Positions 39,465 through 50,931 of a stretch of DNA of 64,000 bases are shown piece by piece. The DNA is from Bacteroidales bacterium. GTDB lineage: Bacteria > Bacteroidota > Bacteroidia > Bacteroidales > F082. The stretch covers positions 1-64,000 of the forward strand of contig JANQGJ010000071.1 in assembly GCA_028277395.1 (NCBI GenBank), written 5' to 3'. How positions within the stretch are numbered: position 1 is the first letter of the stretch; each line of letters begins with the position of its first letter. A model generated the notes under the pieces. It was not told where the DNA came from. It was given only the letters and a program-made list of their open reading frames with translations, and ran no database searches. A program made the translations under genes and the position numbers.

Positions 39465-40688
39465 TTAATACCACTCAATGCGATAACCAATGTTCCATTC
39501 GATATAATCAGCGATTGAAAAGTCGTATGCCCTGACATTAATTCCTGCAAACAGATCTTTGTAGAAATGATATTTCAAACCAAGTCGCTGGTAAGATCCT
39601 CCGGGTTTTCTGTGGGGTATCGCTATATCATCAGAAGGTGGGGAGTCTGGTATTTTCCATTCTTCTCTGTAAATGTACCAACCTGGCTGAACCACTACTG
39701 AAAGCTTATTCAGCACAAGTTCAAAGGTTCCGTAAGCTCCAATGGCGAGTTTATCTCCGTTTCCGGCATTTAGTCTTTCTGTAGTTTCTCTGTTTTCATA
39801 TTTTATGTATGAGTTATATGAACCATCCAGACCAATATCAAAACCTGCACCAAACTTAACTTTGTGAGATATCTGTCGGTTTACTCCGGTGGAAAAAGTG
39901 AAAATTCCATAAGTTTCAGCAACATATGAAGTGTCTGTATCGTCGTAAACCTCAAAAGCAAGTTGTTTTGAAGATGCAGCCACCAATAAAACGTATTCCC
40001 AATTGTTTTTATACTTTGGTATTTCGTTTACTATGAACTCCGGACGTGGTTTAAAAAGATACTTTAATCCTACTCTTGGTGCTATGAGGTTTATACCCAT
40101 ATTCGGAACTCTTGTTGCACCATTGGAAAAGTGAGTAAAGGTAAATCCTCCGGTTAAATTAAAATGATCCCCTATCATTATATCGGCATTCAATCCTGCA
40201 TCGATAAATACAGTATTACTTGACCCTATAGCGTATTGATACGGGTTCGTTTCCTGATCAAATGGTTTCCAATCATAGGTTAATCCAAATCCAACCTCAT
40301 AATTAATACTCCAGCGTTTAAATCTTTTTATTAGAGGAGCATTTATAAATGCATATATTGCAGAAGGTGTTCCCAGTTCATCTGAATCGAAGAAATTTAC
40401 ACCGTAAAAACCAAATCCCCAGGTAGGGTAGCCATAAATTTGTTGCCAGAGTTTTCTGCCATCGGTTTCAATACCATATTGTAATGAAGCACTCTGATAG
40501 TAGTCGATAGGTTCACCTTTTTTATTATCACCTTCAAGAAATCCGTTTGTTGGCAAAACTCTTCCTGCCTGGTAGAAAAATCGCAGGGACTTAACATGTC
40601 TGTTTTTTTTAACTGTAAGACTATCTGATGCCTCTGCAAAAGAGAAAAATATAAAAGCAGTAATTATTATAGAGAAAGTTTTCTTCAT
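39465..40688 (-). CDS. PagL-like lipid A deacylase / acyloxyacyl hydrolase family barrel
   Basis: The 407-residue protein has a signal peptide (cleaved after A-E-A-S, about residue 21) and a beta-barrel pattern throughout, ending in aromatic residues W-N-I-G-Y-R-I-E-W-Y as outer-membrane barrels do. The F-T-H-F-S-N-G-A motif matches the catalytic His-Ser of PagL, which removes a 3-O-linked acyl chain from lipid A. The protein is about twice the length of typical PagL; the extra C-terminal part is also barrel-like. Remodelling of lipid A is inferred. Confidence 0.8.
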   Translation of the reverse strand: MKKTFSIIITAFIFFSFAEASDSLTVKKNRHVKSLRFFYQAGRVLPTNGFLEGDNKKGEPIDYYQSASLQYGIETDGRKLWQQIYGYPTWGFGFYGVNFFDSDELGTPSAIYAFINAPLIKRFKRWSINYEVGFGLTYDWKPFDQETNPYQYAIGSSNTVFIDAGLNADIMIGDHFNLTGGFTFTHFSNGATRVPNMGINLIAPRVGLKYLFKPRPEFIVNEIPKYKNNWEYVLLVAASSKQLAFEVYDDTDTSYVAETYGIFTFSTGVNRQISHKVKFGAGFDIGLDGSYNSYIKYENRETTERLNAGNGDKLAIGAYGTFELVLNKLSVVVQPGWYIYREEWKIPDSPPSDDIAIPHRKPGGSYQRLGLKYHFYKDLFAGINVRAYDFSIADYIEWNIGYRIEWY

Positions 40689-40824
40689 AAATTAGAGTGG
40701 ATTAAAAGTATGTTACACTTGTTTTATCAATGAAATTTAATTCAAATATATCAAATTAGAAATAAACAATTAACAGATATTACTTTATATTTGAAAAATA
40801 CGTAGCAGCATAGTACCAAATACT

Positions 40825-41811
40825 TTGTTTGCAATCAGTAAATTCAGCGTTAACAATATTCTGTTTGGAATTAAGAATGAACCGATTGGTGAATTTGATA
40901 AAGTATTAATTACCAATAATGTTACAAATGAATATGTTGCTGTAATTCCCTCATCTGGAGGAAGTGTTACAGAGTTGGTACTGAGGAAGGACAGCAAAAT
41001 TCAAAATATAATATGTGGCTGTGATTCATATGCTAAACTGATCGAAAACAAGAGGTTCAGGAGTTCGAAACTTGTCCCGTTTCCAAACCGTATTGCTGAA
41101 GGAAAATACAGCTTTAAAGGAGTTAACTACCAGTTACCAATTAACGATATTGAAAATAACAGTTCGTTACATGGTTTGGTTTTTAATAAACCAATGGGGC
41201 TTTTAAGCAAGTCAGTTAATGATAAATCAGGGATTCTTAGGTTATATTTTAATTATAAAGGCGATGTAACCGGATATCCTTTCAGTTACAATCTTGTGAT
41301 TGAATACAGGTTTTCATCTGAAGGATTAAGCATTAAAACAACAGTTAAGAATACCGGAGATGAGGAAATGCCATTTGGTGATGGCTGGCATCCATATTTT
41401 ATGTTTAATGAAAAAGTTGACGATCTTAGTTTAAAAATACCATCTTCAACCAAAGTTTGTGTTGATAACAGATTAATACCTACGGGAGAATTACGACCTG
41501 ACATTAAATATACTGAACTTAAAAGAATTGAAACTGATGATATTGATACCTGTTACCTTGTTCATGATAGCGAAACCGGAAAAGTCGTAACTAGTTTATA
41601 TTCACCAGCATCAGATACAACCATTAGCCTTTGGCAGGAAACAGGAACTGGAAAATATAATTATTTGCAGGTATATATACCTCCTGACAGACAGTCAATT
41701 GCCATTGAACCTATGACATGCAGTGCCAATGCTTTTAATAATGGTAATGGTCTTATTGTACTTGCTCCCGGTGAATCATTTGAAGGAAGCTATGGAGTTT
41801 ATTTATCCTGA
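40825..41811 (+). CDS. Aldose 1-epimerase (galactose mutarotase family)
   Basis: The 328-residue protein has the family fold with N-R-I-A-E-G-K-Y, S-L-H-G-L (substrate His) and G-D-G-W-H-P-Y-F (catalytic His), and a C-terminal I-A-I-E-P-M-T-C-S-A-N-A-F-N-N-G-N-G signature with the catalytic Glu. It interconverts alpha and beta anomers of hexoses. No ATG start is near the expected N terminus: an in-frame TGA at 40792 limits the frame. The options are TTG at 40825, ATT at 40858 or CTG at 40861; homologues commonly begin close to the last of these. Confidence 0.9.
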   Translation: MFAISKFSVNNILFGIKNEPIGEFDKVLITNNVTNEYVAVIPSSGGSVTELVLRKDSKIQNIICGCDSYAKLIENKRFRSSKLVPFPNRIAEGKYSFKGVNYQLPINDIENNSSLHGLVFNKPMGLLSKSVNDKSGILRLYFNYKGDVTGYPFSYNLVIEYRFSSEGLSIKTTVKNTGDEEMPFGDGWHPYFMFNEKVDDLSLKIPSSTKVCVDNRLIPTGELRPDIKYTELKRIETDDIDTCYLVHDSETGKVVTSLYSPASDTTISLWQETGTGKYNYLQVYIPPDRQSIAIEPMTCSANAFNNGNGLIVLAPGESFEGSYGVYLS

Positions 41812-41849
41812 TCCCGGATTTCTGATTTTACAGAGTGAATTTATCCAAT

Positions 41850-42263
41850 TTACTGATTATGAGCCGCTGTAAACATACAACCACAATCTTTGCATCTGCA
41901 ATTTTGCAAACCGGTTATCCTGTTTACGAATTTTAAGGTGAAAAGTGAAATTATCAATGACCAAAATATCTGAAGTTTATCCTGAAAAGTATAAATATAT
42001 TTTATGTTATCAGACATACATTCAGGACATAGTACATTATTGTTTGTGAGCTTAAACTCACCACTATCCGACAGGATTTTACCTGCTTTTTCAAGATCTT
42101 TTTCATAAACCTGGAGTTTAACCATCATATTGGGCAGATGGGAAAGTACCTGGGTAGAGTATTCATCTTTTAAATTACATATTATACCTTCAGATTCCAG
42201 TTTACTTTTTAGCACAGTCAGGTCCGTTACATAATGTGACTCTTTGATAGTTATAAACTTCAT
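41850..42263 (-). CDS. DUF2007 protein with a zinc-ribbon-like C terminus
   Basis: The 137-residue protein has an N-terminal DUF2007 (putative signal-transducing) domain (M-K-F-I-T-I-K ... L-K-S-K-L-E-S-E-G-I, residues 1-70). The C-terminal half has C-P-E-C and C-R-C-K-D-C-G-C-M motifs consistent with a split zinc ribbon, around a hydrophobic stretch (I-F-W-S-L-I-I-S-L-F-T-L) that may be a membrane helix. The function is unknown. It sits alone before gyrB. Confidence 0.8.
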   Translation of the reverse strand: MKFITIKESHYVTDLTVLKSKLESEGIICNLKDEYSTQVLSHLPNMMVKLQVYEKDLEKAGKILSDSGEFKLTNNNVLCPECMSDNIKYIYTFQDKLQIFWSLIISLFTLKFVNRITGLQNCRCKDCGCMFTAAHNQ

Positions 42264-42315
42264 TCTGCTTAATGATAAAAATGGTATGTAAAAATACTTA
42301 ATATAACCGGCAATG

Positions 42316-42351
42316 AAAAAAAAAGCCCGGTTAACTCTATAAACCAGGCTT
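42316..42351 (-). terminator. Intrinsic terminator of gyrB
   Basis: On the minus strand AAGCCTGGTTT pairs with AACCGGGCTT (one mismatch) around an 8-nt loop, and nine T residues follow. It begins 26 bp after the gyrB stop. Confidence 0.85.
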
Positions 42352-42376
42352 AAAATGTAGTTATAATCATTGCTAA

Positions 42377-44651
<2,275 letters not shown>

Positions 44652-45866
44652 TTATAAACCAGTAATATATTCAAGTACAGGATCTTTTCCTTCAACAAGT
44701 TCTCCGGCACTAAGTTCTATCAGTACATCAGGGTTGATAGATGACGGATTGCCTGAAACAAACCTGAAATATTTTGAGGAGTATCTTACTTTTAACTTTG
44801 AGTGAGGAAGTGAAAATGATTTTACTTCACCAAAGTGATTTGGTTTTCCACCGGTAGGTTCTCCAATAAATAAAGGATCTACTGATTCCTGCAAATCCAG
44901 TGAGTTAAGTATAGCGGAAGAAAACGTTTTTCTGCCGATTATCACAAACAGGTTGTCATTTGTAATCCTTTCTTCTTCAACATAGCTTTTTAACAATTGT
45001 AATAAGGGATACGCAATTTGAGAATTACCCCCAGTATTGATCCTTAAATCGAAAGCAATTCTGCTTATCTCAGGAGTTTCATTCATTACCTGTGCAATCT
45101 GGTTCTTAAAGGTGCTCATTGCCAGATTGTCTGATTCGCGGCAGCGGTTATATTGAATATAAAGTGTTTTGTCATCATCAAGTTTCCTATACCAATAATA
45201 ATCACTGGTATTGCTAATATATAGTGGTGGTTCAACATTATCATAGATTGAAGACATCTCAGAATTGTTGGCCTGCAAGTCAATAGATGAACCATCATCA
45301 AGATTAAGTGTGGCTTTACTGTCTGATTCTGAAAATCCAAAATAGTTAAGTACTTCGGGTATTATTATATAATAACCGGCAAACCATTTTAAACAGGATT
45401 CATTTTCATAAGCCGTAATTGTTTTAATACTGTCAATTACAACATTTATATCTGTACCGTTTATCCCGGTTATTGTTTTACCAAGTGAAGATACATGATT
45501 GTGATCAATATTGGTAATAACCACTCCGTCAGATAGTATCATTACTCTGAACGGTAGTGTATGAAACAGTGAACTTATATCAATGGAAGTATGTGAATCA
45601 CCAATTTTTCCTATGAGTTTCATGAGTTCAATATAAATCTCGTTGTCTGAGAGGTTATCAGAGCGTTCCCTTAAATCTGAAATATTCTCACGAAACTCTG
45701 CTTTTGATACATTGTGATAAAGGTTTTTATGCTTTTCCTCAAGATCTTCACCAAAATAATAAATGTCTTCATCCCAATTGCCGGTAAAGGTTAAGGACTC
45801 ATCATCCTTTTTGCATGATGATACTACAACAAGGATCAGCAAAAATATTACGATCTGTTTTGTCAT
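44652..45866 (-). CDS. S41-family peptidase-like lipoprotein
   Basis: The 404-residue protein has a lipobox (V-S-S-C-K-K, Cys18) and the C-terminal-processing (S41) peptidase core: I-A-F-D-L-R-I-N-T-G-G-N-S, then the nucleophile segment G-R-K-T-F-S-S-A-I and the G-E-P-T-G-G-K loop. A separate PDZ domain is not clear. The sequence keeps the Ser but the general-base Lys is not certain, so activity is unproven. It is the last gene of a three-gene unit, four bases after the barrel gene. Confidence 0.85.
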   Translation of the reverse strand: MTKQIVIFLLILVVVSSCKKDDESLTFTGNWDEDIYYFGEDLEEKHKNLYHNVSKAEFRENISDLRERSDNLSDNEIYIELMKLIGKIGDSHTSIDISSLFHTLPFRVMILSDGVVITNIDHNHVSSLGKTITGINGTDINVVIDSIKTITAYENESCLKWFAGYYIIIPEVLNYFGFSESDSKATLNLDDGSSIDLQANNSEMSSIYDNVEPPLYISNTSDYYWYRKLDDDKTLYIQYNRCRESDNLAMSTFKNQIAQVMNETPEISRIAFDLRINTGGNSQIAYPLLQLLKSYVEEERITNDNLFVIIGRKTFSSAILNSLDLQESVDPLFIGEPTGGKPNHFGEVKSFSLPHSKLKVRYSSKYFRFVSGNPSSINPDVLIELSAGELVEGKDPVLEYITGL

Positions 45867-45870
45867 TTTC

Positions 45871-47574
45871 TTAGAATTTATAAATTAATCCACCCATGAT
45901 CTGTATACCATGTACCGGGTAATTATAATATCTCTGATAATCTGTATTCAGTATATTGTTTATAGATAAAAATACTGAGAAACTGTCAGTTAACTTATAG
46001 TCAATACCAGCATTCAGGTCGATAAATGCATCAAGGTCTACATTTGACTCCGGTAATGTGCTTAGGTCAAGAGCAGTACGCTTTCCGTAATAGTATAACT
46101 CCGACCATATTGTGATTTTCTCAGTTACTTTGTACGAAACTCCAAGCTTTACTTTACTTGATGGTTTATGATAAGCTTCAGACAGAGAGTCAAGTGAATA
46201 GGTGTTTAATTCTGCCTTAACAAGAAGATTCAGTTTATCACTTGCGGAGTAGGTTACTTCACCGGTAATTCCAAACAGACTTCCTTCATCATAAACAGCA
46301 GTAAATTTGTTGTAGGGCAGGAGAGGACTTGACATTCCATCCTGTACATTTATGAAGAAAAACATATCGTTGAACTTTTGCCAGTAAACCTGTGCGCTAA
46401 AGTTTACTTTTTGTGATATATTTCCCCGTATTCCGCCGTATGCCTTAAACATCCTGTCCCACATTAATGGAGTTGTTGATCCGATCCAGGGGTTTAGTTC
46501 CGATAATTCAAGATATGAATGCTTTTGTACTCCTCCGTCGATTCCAGCGAATACCGTTAACACTTCAGGTACAAGATTTACATTTACATCAAGTATTGGA
46601 TAGAAATAAAAGTTTGTGCTATTTGCTGATAACAAATTGAAATTCAATCCCAGGTAAAAGTTAAACATTCCATATTTTCCAGTAAAATAAGGTGTAGCAG
46701 AAACAAATATATCATTGTTTGATACAATGCTGTCAGAGTTCCCGTAATAAGTTAGTTCTCCTGACAATCCCAGTTCCTGGTAATCAAGCATATCGGACAC
46801 ATCAAAGTTTTTGTGAATATCAAAGTCCAGGTTTGCATAGGTTTCGGAGGTGCTGTGTTTATCAAAATAGTAATAGCTTTCAATTCCGACCGAATGGTTT
46901 AGCTTCTTATTATTTGAGTAATTGCTTGAAATCCCTAATTTGATCTTTGCCAGATTAAATGATTGCTTTAATCTGTCATCATCAAACAGAACGTTTGTAT
47001 AATCATCGGGTTTAAAACCATAATACCTATTTGTTCTCAGCGCATATTTAAAACCTGCATCAAATATGTGATATTTAAAAAACTTACGATAATTCAAATC
47101 CAGATATGCATTAGTTTCAGGACTTGGAGAATAGTCTTTAATATTTTTGAATGTTGATAACTGATAAACATGCGCGTCAAATCTGTAATCGTTTTTTTTG
47201 CCGCTTGAGTGGAAAAAGTCCAGGTATGGACTAAACAAACTTCCCACACCAAGTTTCAAAGAGTTGTTTGTAGCTGAGGTTTTTTTGTCAGCATTTATAA
47301 CAACAGGTTTGATGGGATTCAATGTTATTTCTGTTGGTTGATGTATGTCCAGGCTTTGATATGTAAATACAGGTTTATCAATATTAAATATCATCTCACC
47401 GGGAGTTGTGTTAATTTTATAAGCCTGATTTATTGAAGGATCAAATGAACTGATAATCGTAACTTGTTCATTATGGCTTGTTGATGTACCTTCTGGTTGT
47501 TGTGCCTGTGCAACTACTGTACTAATCAGGACAACAATAACTATAGATATTATATTTATGATCCGGGTTTTCAT
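45871..47574 (-). CDS. Outer-membrane beta-barrel protein (plug-less TonB receptor-like)
   Basis: The protein has a signal peptide (M-K-T-R-I-I-N start, cleavage near A-Q-A-Q), a short linker rich in Thr and Ser, and then long stretches of amphipathic strands ending in I-Q-I-M-G-G-L-I-Y-K-F, typical of barrel C termini. The receptor-like end (F-L-S-I-N-N-I-L-N-T-D-Y-Q-R-Y-Y-N-Y-P) is seen in TonB-dependent receptors, but no plug domain or TonB box is visible. The frame is open to 47655 inside the TPR gene; ATG 47574 gives the signal peptide and a 10-bp gap. It is probably a partner of the TPR protein. Confidence 0.82.
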   Translation of the reverse strand: MKTRIINIISIVIVVLISTVVAQAQQPEGTSTSHNEQVTIISSFDPSINQAYKINTTPGEMIFNIDKPVFTYQSLDIHQPTEITLNPIKPVVINADKKTSATNNSLKLGVGSLFSPYLDFFHSSGKKNDYRFDAHVYQLSTFKNIKDYSPSPETNAYLDLNYRKFFKYHIFDAGFKYALRTNRYYGFKPDDYTNVLFDDDRLKQSFNLAKIKLGISSNYSNNKKLNHSVGIESYYYFDKHSTSETYANLDFDIHKNFDVSDMLDYQELGLSGELTYYGNSDSIVSNNDIFVSATPYFTGKYGMFNFYLGLNFNLLSANSTNFYFYPILDVNVNLVPEVLTVFAGIDGGVQKHSYLELSELNPWIGSTTPLMWDRMFKAYGGIRGNISQKVNFSAQVYWQKFNDMFFFINVQDGMSSPLLPYNKFTAVYDEGSLFGITGEVTYSASDKLNLLVKAELNTYSLDSLSEAYHKPSSKVKLGVSYKVTEKITIWSELYYYGKRTALDLSTLPESNVDLDAFIDLNAGIDYKLTDSFSVFLSINNILNTDYQRYYNYPVHGIQIMGGLIYKF

Positions 47575-47584
47575 CTTTAGTATT

Positions 47585-50500
47585 TTATTGATTATCAATT
47601 TCTGTTTCATCTGTTTCAATTGTTTCTTCAACCTGTGAAGCTTTAAGGCGGTCAAGTTTACCCTGTGCTACCTGTTTCAGGTCATCGCCTTTGTAGTTTT
47701 CTATAACACTAACTAATGTTTGTTCTGCCTGGAAAATATTATCACGACCTACATAGATATCAGCAAGAAGTATAAATCCTTTAGCAATCCAGTAGTCATA
47801 TGTGGGGTATTTATCAGGAAGCTGGTAAACAAGATTTTCGGCATCTTCCAGTTTATTTTGTTTATAGTTTATTAAACTCAGGTTATAAAGGGCTTCAGCA
47901 CCAATTTCCCCAGCTGATAACCTTGTGGTTACATTGAATTCCCTCTCGGCTTCACGGTACTCACCTGAATTCATTGCTATTTTACCCAGGAGGTAATGTG
48001 CATATATAATTTGATCTTCAGATACTTTTTCGGTCATTAACAGCTTACGGGCTGCTTCTTTTACAACAGGAGTATTACCTGTTTTCCAGGCGCTTTTCAT
48101 CACACCGTCATGCGCTTCAAGTATCATTAGTTTGTTTTCGGCAACCTGTGATAACCTTTCATAATATGTTAGTGCTTTTTGATACTCACCTTTATCATAC
48201 ATTGCCCTGGCAACTTTCAGCAGGGCTTTAACTGTGTATTGGTTCTCAGGATATTCTATTATTTTCTGATAATACTGAAGTGCCTGTTCATCATCCCCGG
48301 TTTTTTCAAGACATTGGGTTAAGTAATGGTATGCAGATAGAATAAATCCTCCGTTTGGAAACTGTTCGGTATATTTCTTTAACGAGGATATCGCCTTATT
48401 GCATTCATTTCCAAGATAGTAGTTCTCGCCGGTTGTAAACTTAAGTGAATCTTCCTCACTGGTTGATACCTGCACGAAGTCAAGACTATTGGCATATTTG
48501 ATGTATTTGTCAACCTGTCCCATATCCATGTATACATTTTGAAGTGTAACAAGAGCCTCTTTTGCTTCCAGTGATGCAGGATAATTGTCAATAACTTTTC
48601 GCAGAGCTTTTACAGCCTGATCGTACTGATTATTACTATAATAAACAAATCCCATCTTAACCAGTGCTTTTTTTGCATAACTGCTTTTCGGTTTTTCTTT
48701 CACAAGTTTGTCGAAATAAGTAATTGCATGACGCTGGTCGTTGAGTACAAGGTTGGTAGATGCTATGTCATAAAGGGCATCATCGTAATATTGCGACTTT
48801 TTGTAACTTGTTGTTAACTTGCTTAATGTGCTTATTTTCCTGTTGAAGTCTCCCTGTGAACCGTAACAGATTGCCTTCTGATATATTGCATAATCGGCAT
48901 CGGTTGATCTGTTATTTATCACTTTGTCGTACCATTGAATGGCATTATTATAATCTTTTGTAATCAGATAACTGTCAGCTAATCTTAAATAAGAATCATT
49001 AATCAGGTTTGCTTTGTTGCTATTTTGTCTTAAGAATTTCTGAAACTGGTCAATAGCAGTACGATATTGTTTGAGGTTAAACGCACAATATGCATTATTA
49101 TACAGCGCAACTGCATAAAGTCCTGTTTCTTTTGCTTTACTGTACTTCATAAAGCTTTTAAACTTTGTGGAGGACTCGCTGAATTTCTTAAGTCTGTAAT
49201 AAGAATCTCCCTGCCAGAAAACAGCTTCGGCAGCTAATTTTTTATCAACAGGGTACTTAAGCGATCTGTTGAAATATTCAATTGCATCACTATAAGCTTT
49301 TCTGCCATAATACGCCAGTCCCTGGGCATATGCAAGTTGCTGGTAAACAGATTTTATTCTGTTATTGGGATTCCTTACCTTTTCGATTGACTCAAGAGCT
49401 GCAGGGTAATTCTTTGAAGTAAGGTAAAGTTGCGATATCAGGTCATATGCTGTTGTAATATGAGGTGATCCGGGATTTTCTTCAATGAATTCTTCAATTA
49501 TTGTTACCGGATCATTATAACTGTCGTTTCCGGCTTCAATAGTGGTTTTTACATAACTGAACAAAGCATCAGCAGCAATATCTTTATTAGTGTTTTGTCT
49601 GTATGCTTTTAAAAATGCATTTTGAGCAAACTTTGGCTGATTTGTATTCAGATAACAATATCCTAAGTAATACCAAGAGTTTTGCTCAATGGTACCTCCG
49701 GCTTTTGTGGCTGACTGAAAATTATGTATTGCATCTTTATAATCTTTGGCAATGAATTTTGAATATCCTATTCTGTATTGTTCATCAGGATCGTTGTTTT
49801 GTTTACCATTCGACTCGTAAATCTCAAAATACTCATATGCCTTTTCATAATTATCCATGTTATAATATGAATTGGCAATCAACCTTGCAATGTTACCTTT
49901 TTCAGTTTTGGCAGCTTTTGGCAAATAATTCATACCTTCGCGGATAACTTCCTGGTATTCACCCAATTGATAATGTATTTTAATAAGGTACAGAGGTACA
50001 TGTTTTTTAAACTTTCTGTCGTTGGCAATTGCTTTAAAACCTGCCAGTGCTTCGTCATAATTACCTTTTTGATATTGGATGTGGGCGTAATAATAGCTTG
50101 CAGGTTTTGAATAGCTGCTTTTGGTACTCATTACTTTTTTGTAGGAAGCCAGGGCCTGATCAAACTGACTTTGTTTCATCTGGCAATATCCTTTCTTGTA
50201 ATAATATTCGGTTCTTTGTAGTCCATCCAGTTTTGAAGGAGATACTTTACTGTAAGTTGTTAATGCTTTTGAGTATTTTTTGTCTTTATAATAAATATTT
50301 CCCAATTCAAAATTAATTGAAGGAATCCATGCTGATGTAGGATAATCTGCAGCAAACCTGCGTACCCGATTTACTGCATCTTTGGTACGAAGTTCAACAG
50401 CGCATACAGTGCTGTAGTATGCTGCATCTTCGTACAGAGCACTTTTTTTATTTTCCTGCTCGTTCATAAATTTATCGAACGATGCTATTGCTGATCCGTA

Positions 50501-50641
50501 GTTTTTTTGATTATATAAACTTAAGGCTTCGCGATAAGTTACATTCGACGGATCGTTATAAACAGTTTGCTGGCCGGAAGCACTGTTGACCAACAATGTC
50601 ATTAAAAATATTATTCCCGGTAATACTGATAGTTTCCTCAT
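47585..50641 (-). CDS. Giant periplasmic tetratricopeptide-repeat protein
   Basis: From the ATG at 50641 the protein is 1018 residues with a signal peptide (M-R-K-L-S ... N-S-A-S-G-Q). Nearly all the rest is TPR: more than twenty 34-residue units with Y-x-x-A-I-x-x-F/Y-x-K and Y-P-S/N-S patterns, several of the YbgF/BamD-like kind. The acidic C terminus (E-E-T-I-E-T-D-E-T-E-I) is short. An upstream ATG at 50677 would put a charged extension before the signal peptide. It is first in the unit TPR - barrel - S41 lipoprotein; assembly of an outer-membrane complex is inferred. Confidence 0.88.
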   Translation of the reverse strand: MRKLSVLPGIIFLMTLLVNSASGQQTVYNDPSNVTYREALSLYNQKNYGSAIASFDKFMNEQENKKSALYEDAAYYSTVCAVELRTKDAVNRVRRFAADYPTSAWIPSINFELGNIYYKDKKYSKALTTYSKVSPSKLDGLQRTEYYYKKGYCQMKQSQFDQALASYKKVMSTKSSYSKPASYYYAHIQYQKGNYDEALAGFKAIANDRKFKKHVPLYLIKIHYQLGEYQEVIREGMNYLPKAAKTEKGNIARLIANSYYNMDNYEKAYEYFEIYESNGKQNNDPDEQYRIGYSKFIAKDYKDAIHNFQSATKAGGTIEQNSWYYLGYCYLNTNQPKFAQNAFLKAYRQNTNKDIAADALFSYVKTTIEAGNDSYNDPVTIIEEFIEENPGSPHITTAYDLISQLYLTSKNYPAALESIEKVRNPNNRIKSVYQQLAYAQGLAYYGRKAYSDAIEYFNRSLKYPVDKKLAAEAVFWQGDSYYRLKKFSESSTKFKSFMKYSKAKETGLYAVALYNNAYCAFNLKQYRTAIDQFQKFLRQNSNKANLINDSYLRLADSYLITKDYNNAIQWYDKVINNRSTDADYAIYQKAICYGSQGDFNRKISTLSKLTTSYKKSQYYDDALYDIASTNLVLNDQRHAITYFDKLVKEKPKSSYAKKALVKMGFVYYSNNQYDQAVKALRKVIDNYPASLEAKEALVTLQNVYMDMGQVDKYIKYANSLDFVQVSTSEEDSLKFTTGENYYLGNECNKAISSLKKYTEQFPNGGFILSAYHYLTQCLEKTGDDEQALQYYQKIIEYPENQYTVKALLKVARAMYDKGEYQKALTYYERLSQVAENKLMILEAHDGVMKSAWKTGNTPVVKEAARKLLMTEKVSEDQIIYAHYLLGKIAMNSGEYREAEREFNVTTRLSAGEIGAEALYNLSLINYKQNKLEDAENLVYQLPDKYPTYDYWIAKGFILLADIYVGRDNIFQAEQTLVSVIENYKGDDLKQVAQGKLDRLKASQVEETIETDETEIDNQ

Positions 50642-50931
50642 TTCAAGAATTATGTTTTGGCTGGTAAATGTATTCAATCAAAATGCTTTGCTGTAAAGCA
50701 GTAACTAAATTTATCAACAAATTGTATGTTGATTAAACGCCAAAATCAGATAATTAATATATAAGTTTTGTGATTAGTATTTTTTATGGTTTTTGATTTG
50801 ATACATTTTTTATGCAATTCATTACATGGAAATTGAGATTCATTACAATTCACTTTTTTTATAGTCTTAAGTAATATTGTTTTGCATACTGAAAAGTCTG
50901 TAATTGATAAAGTTTAACAAAAAATAAAAAA

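Noticed and set aside
47575-47655. Longer start for the barrel gene
   Set aside because: The extension overlaps the TPR gene and would put a basic stretch before a good signal peptide that starts at 47574.
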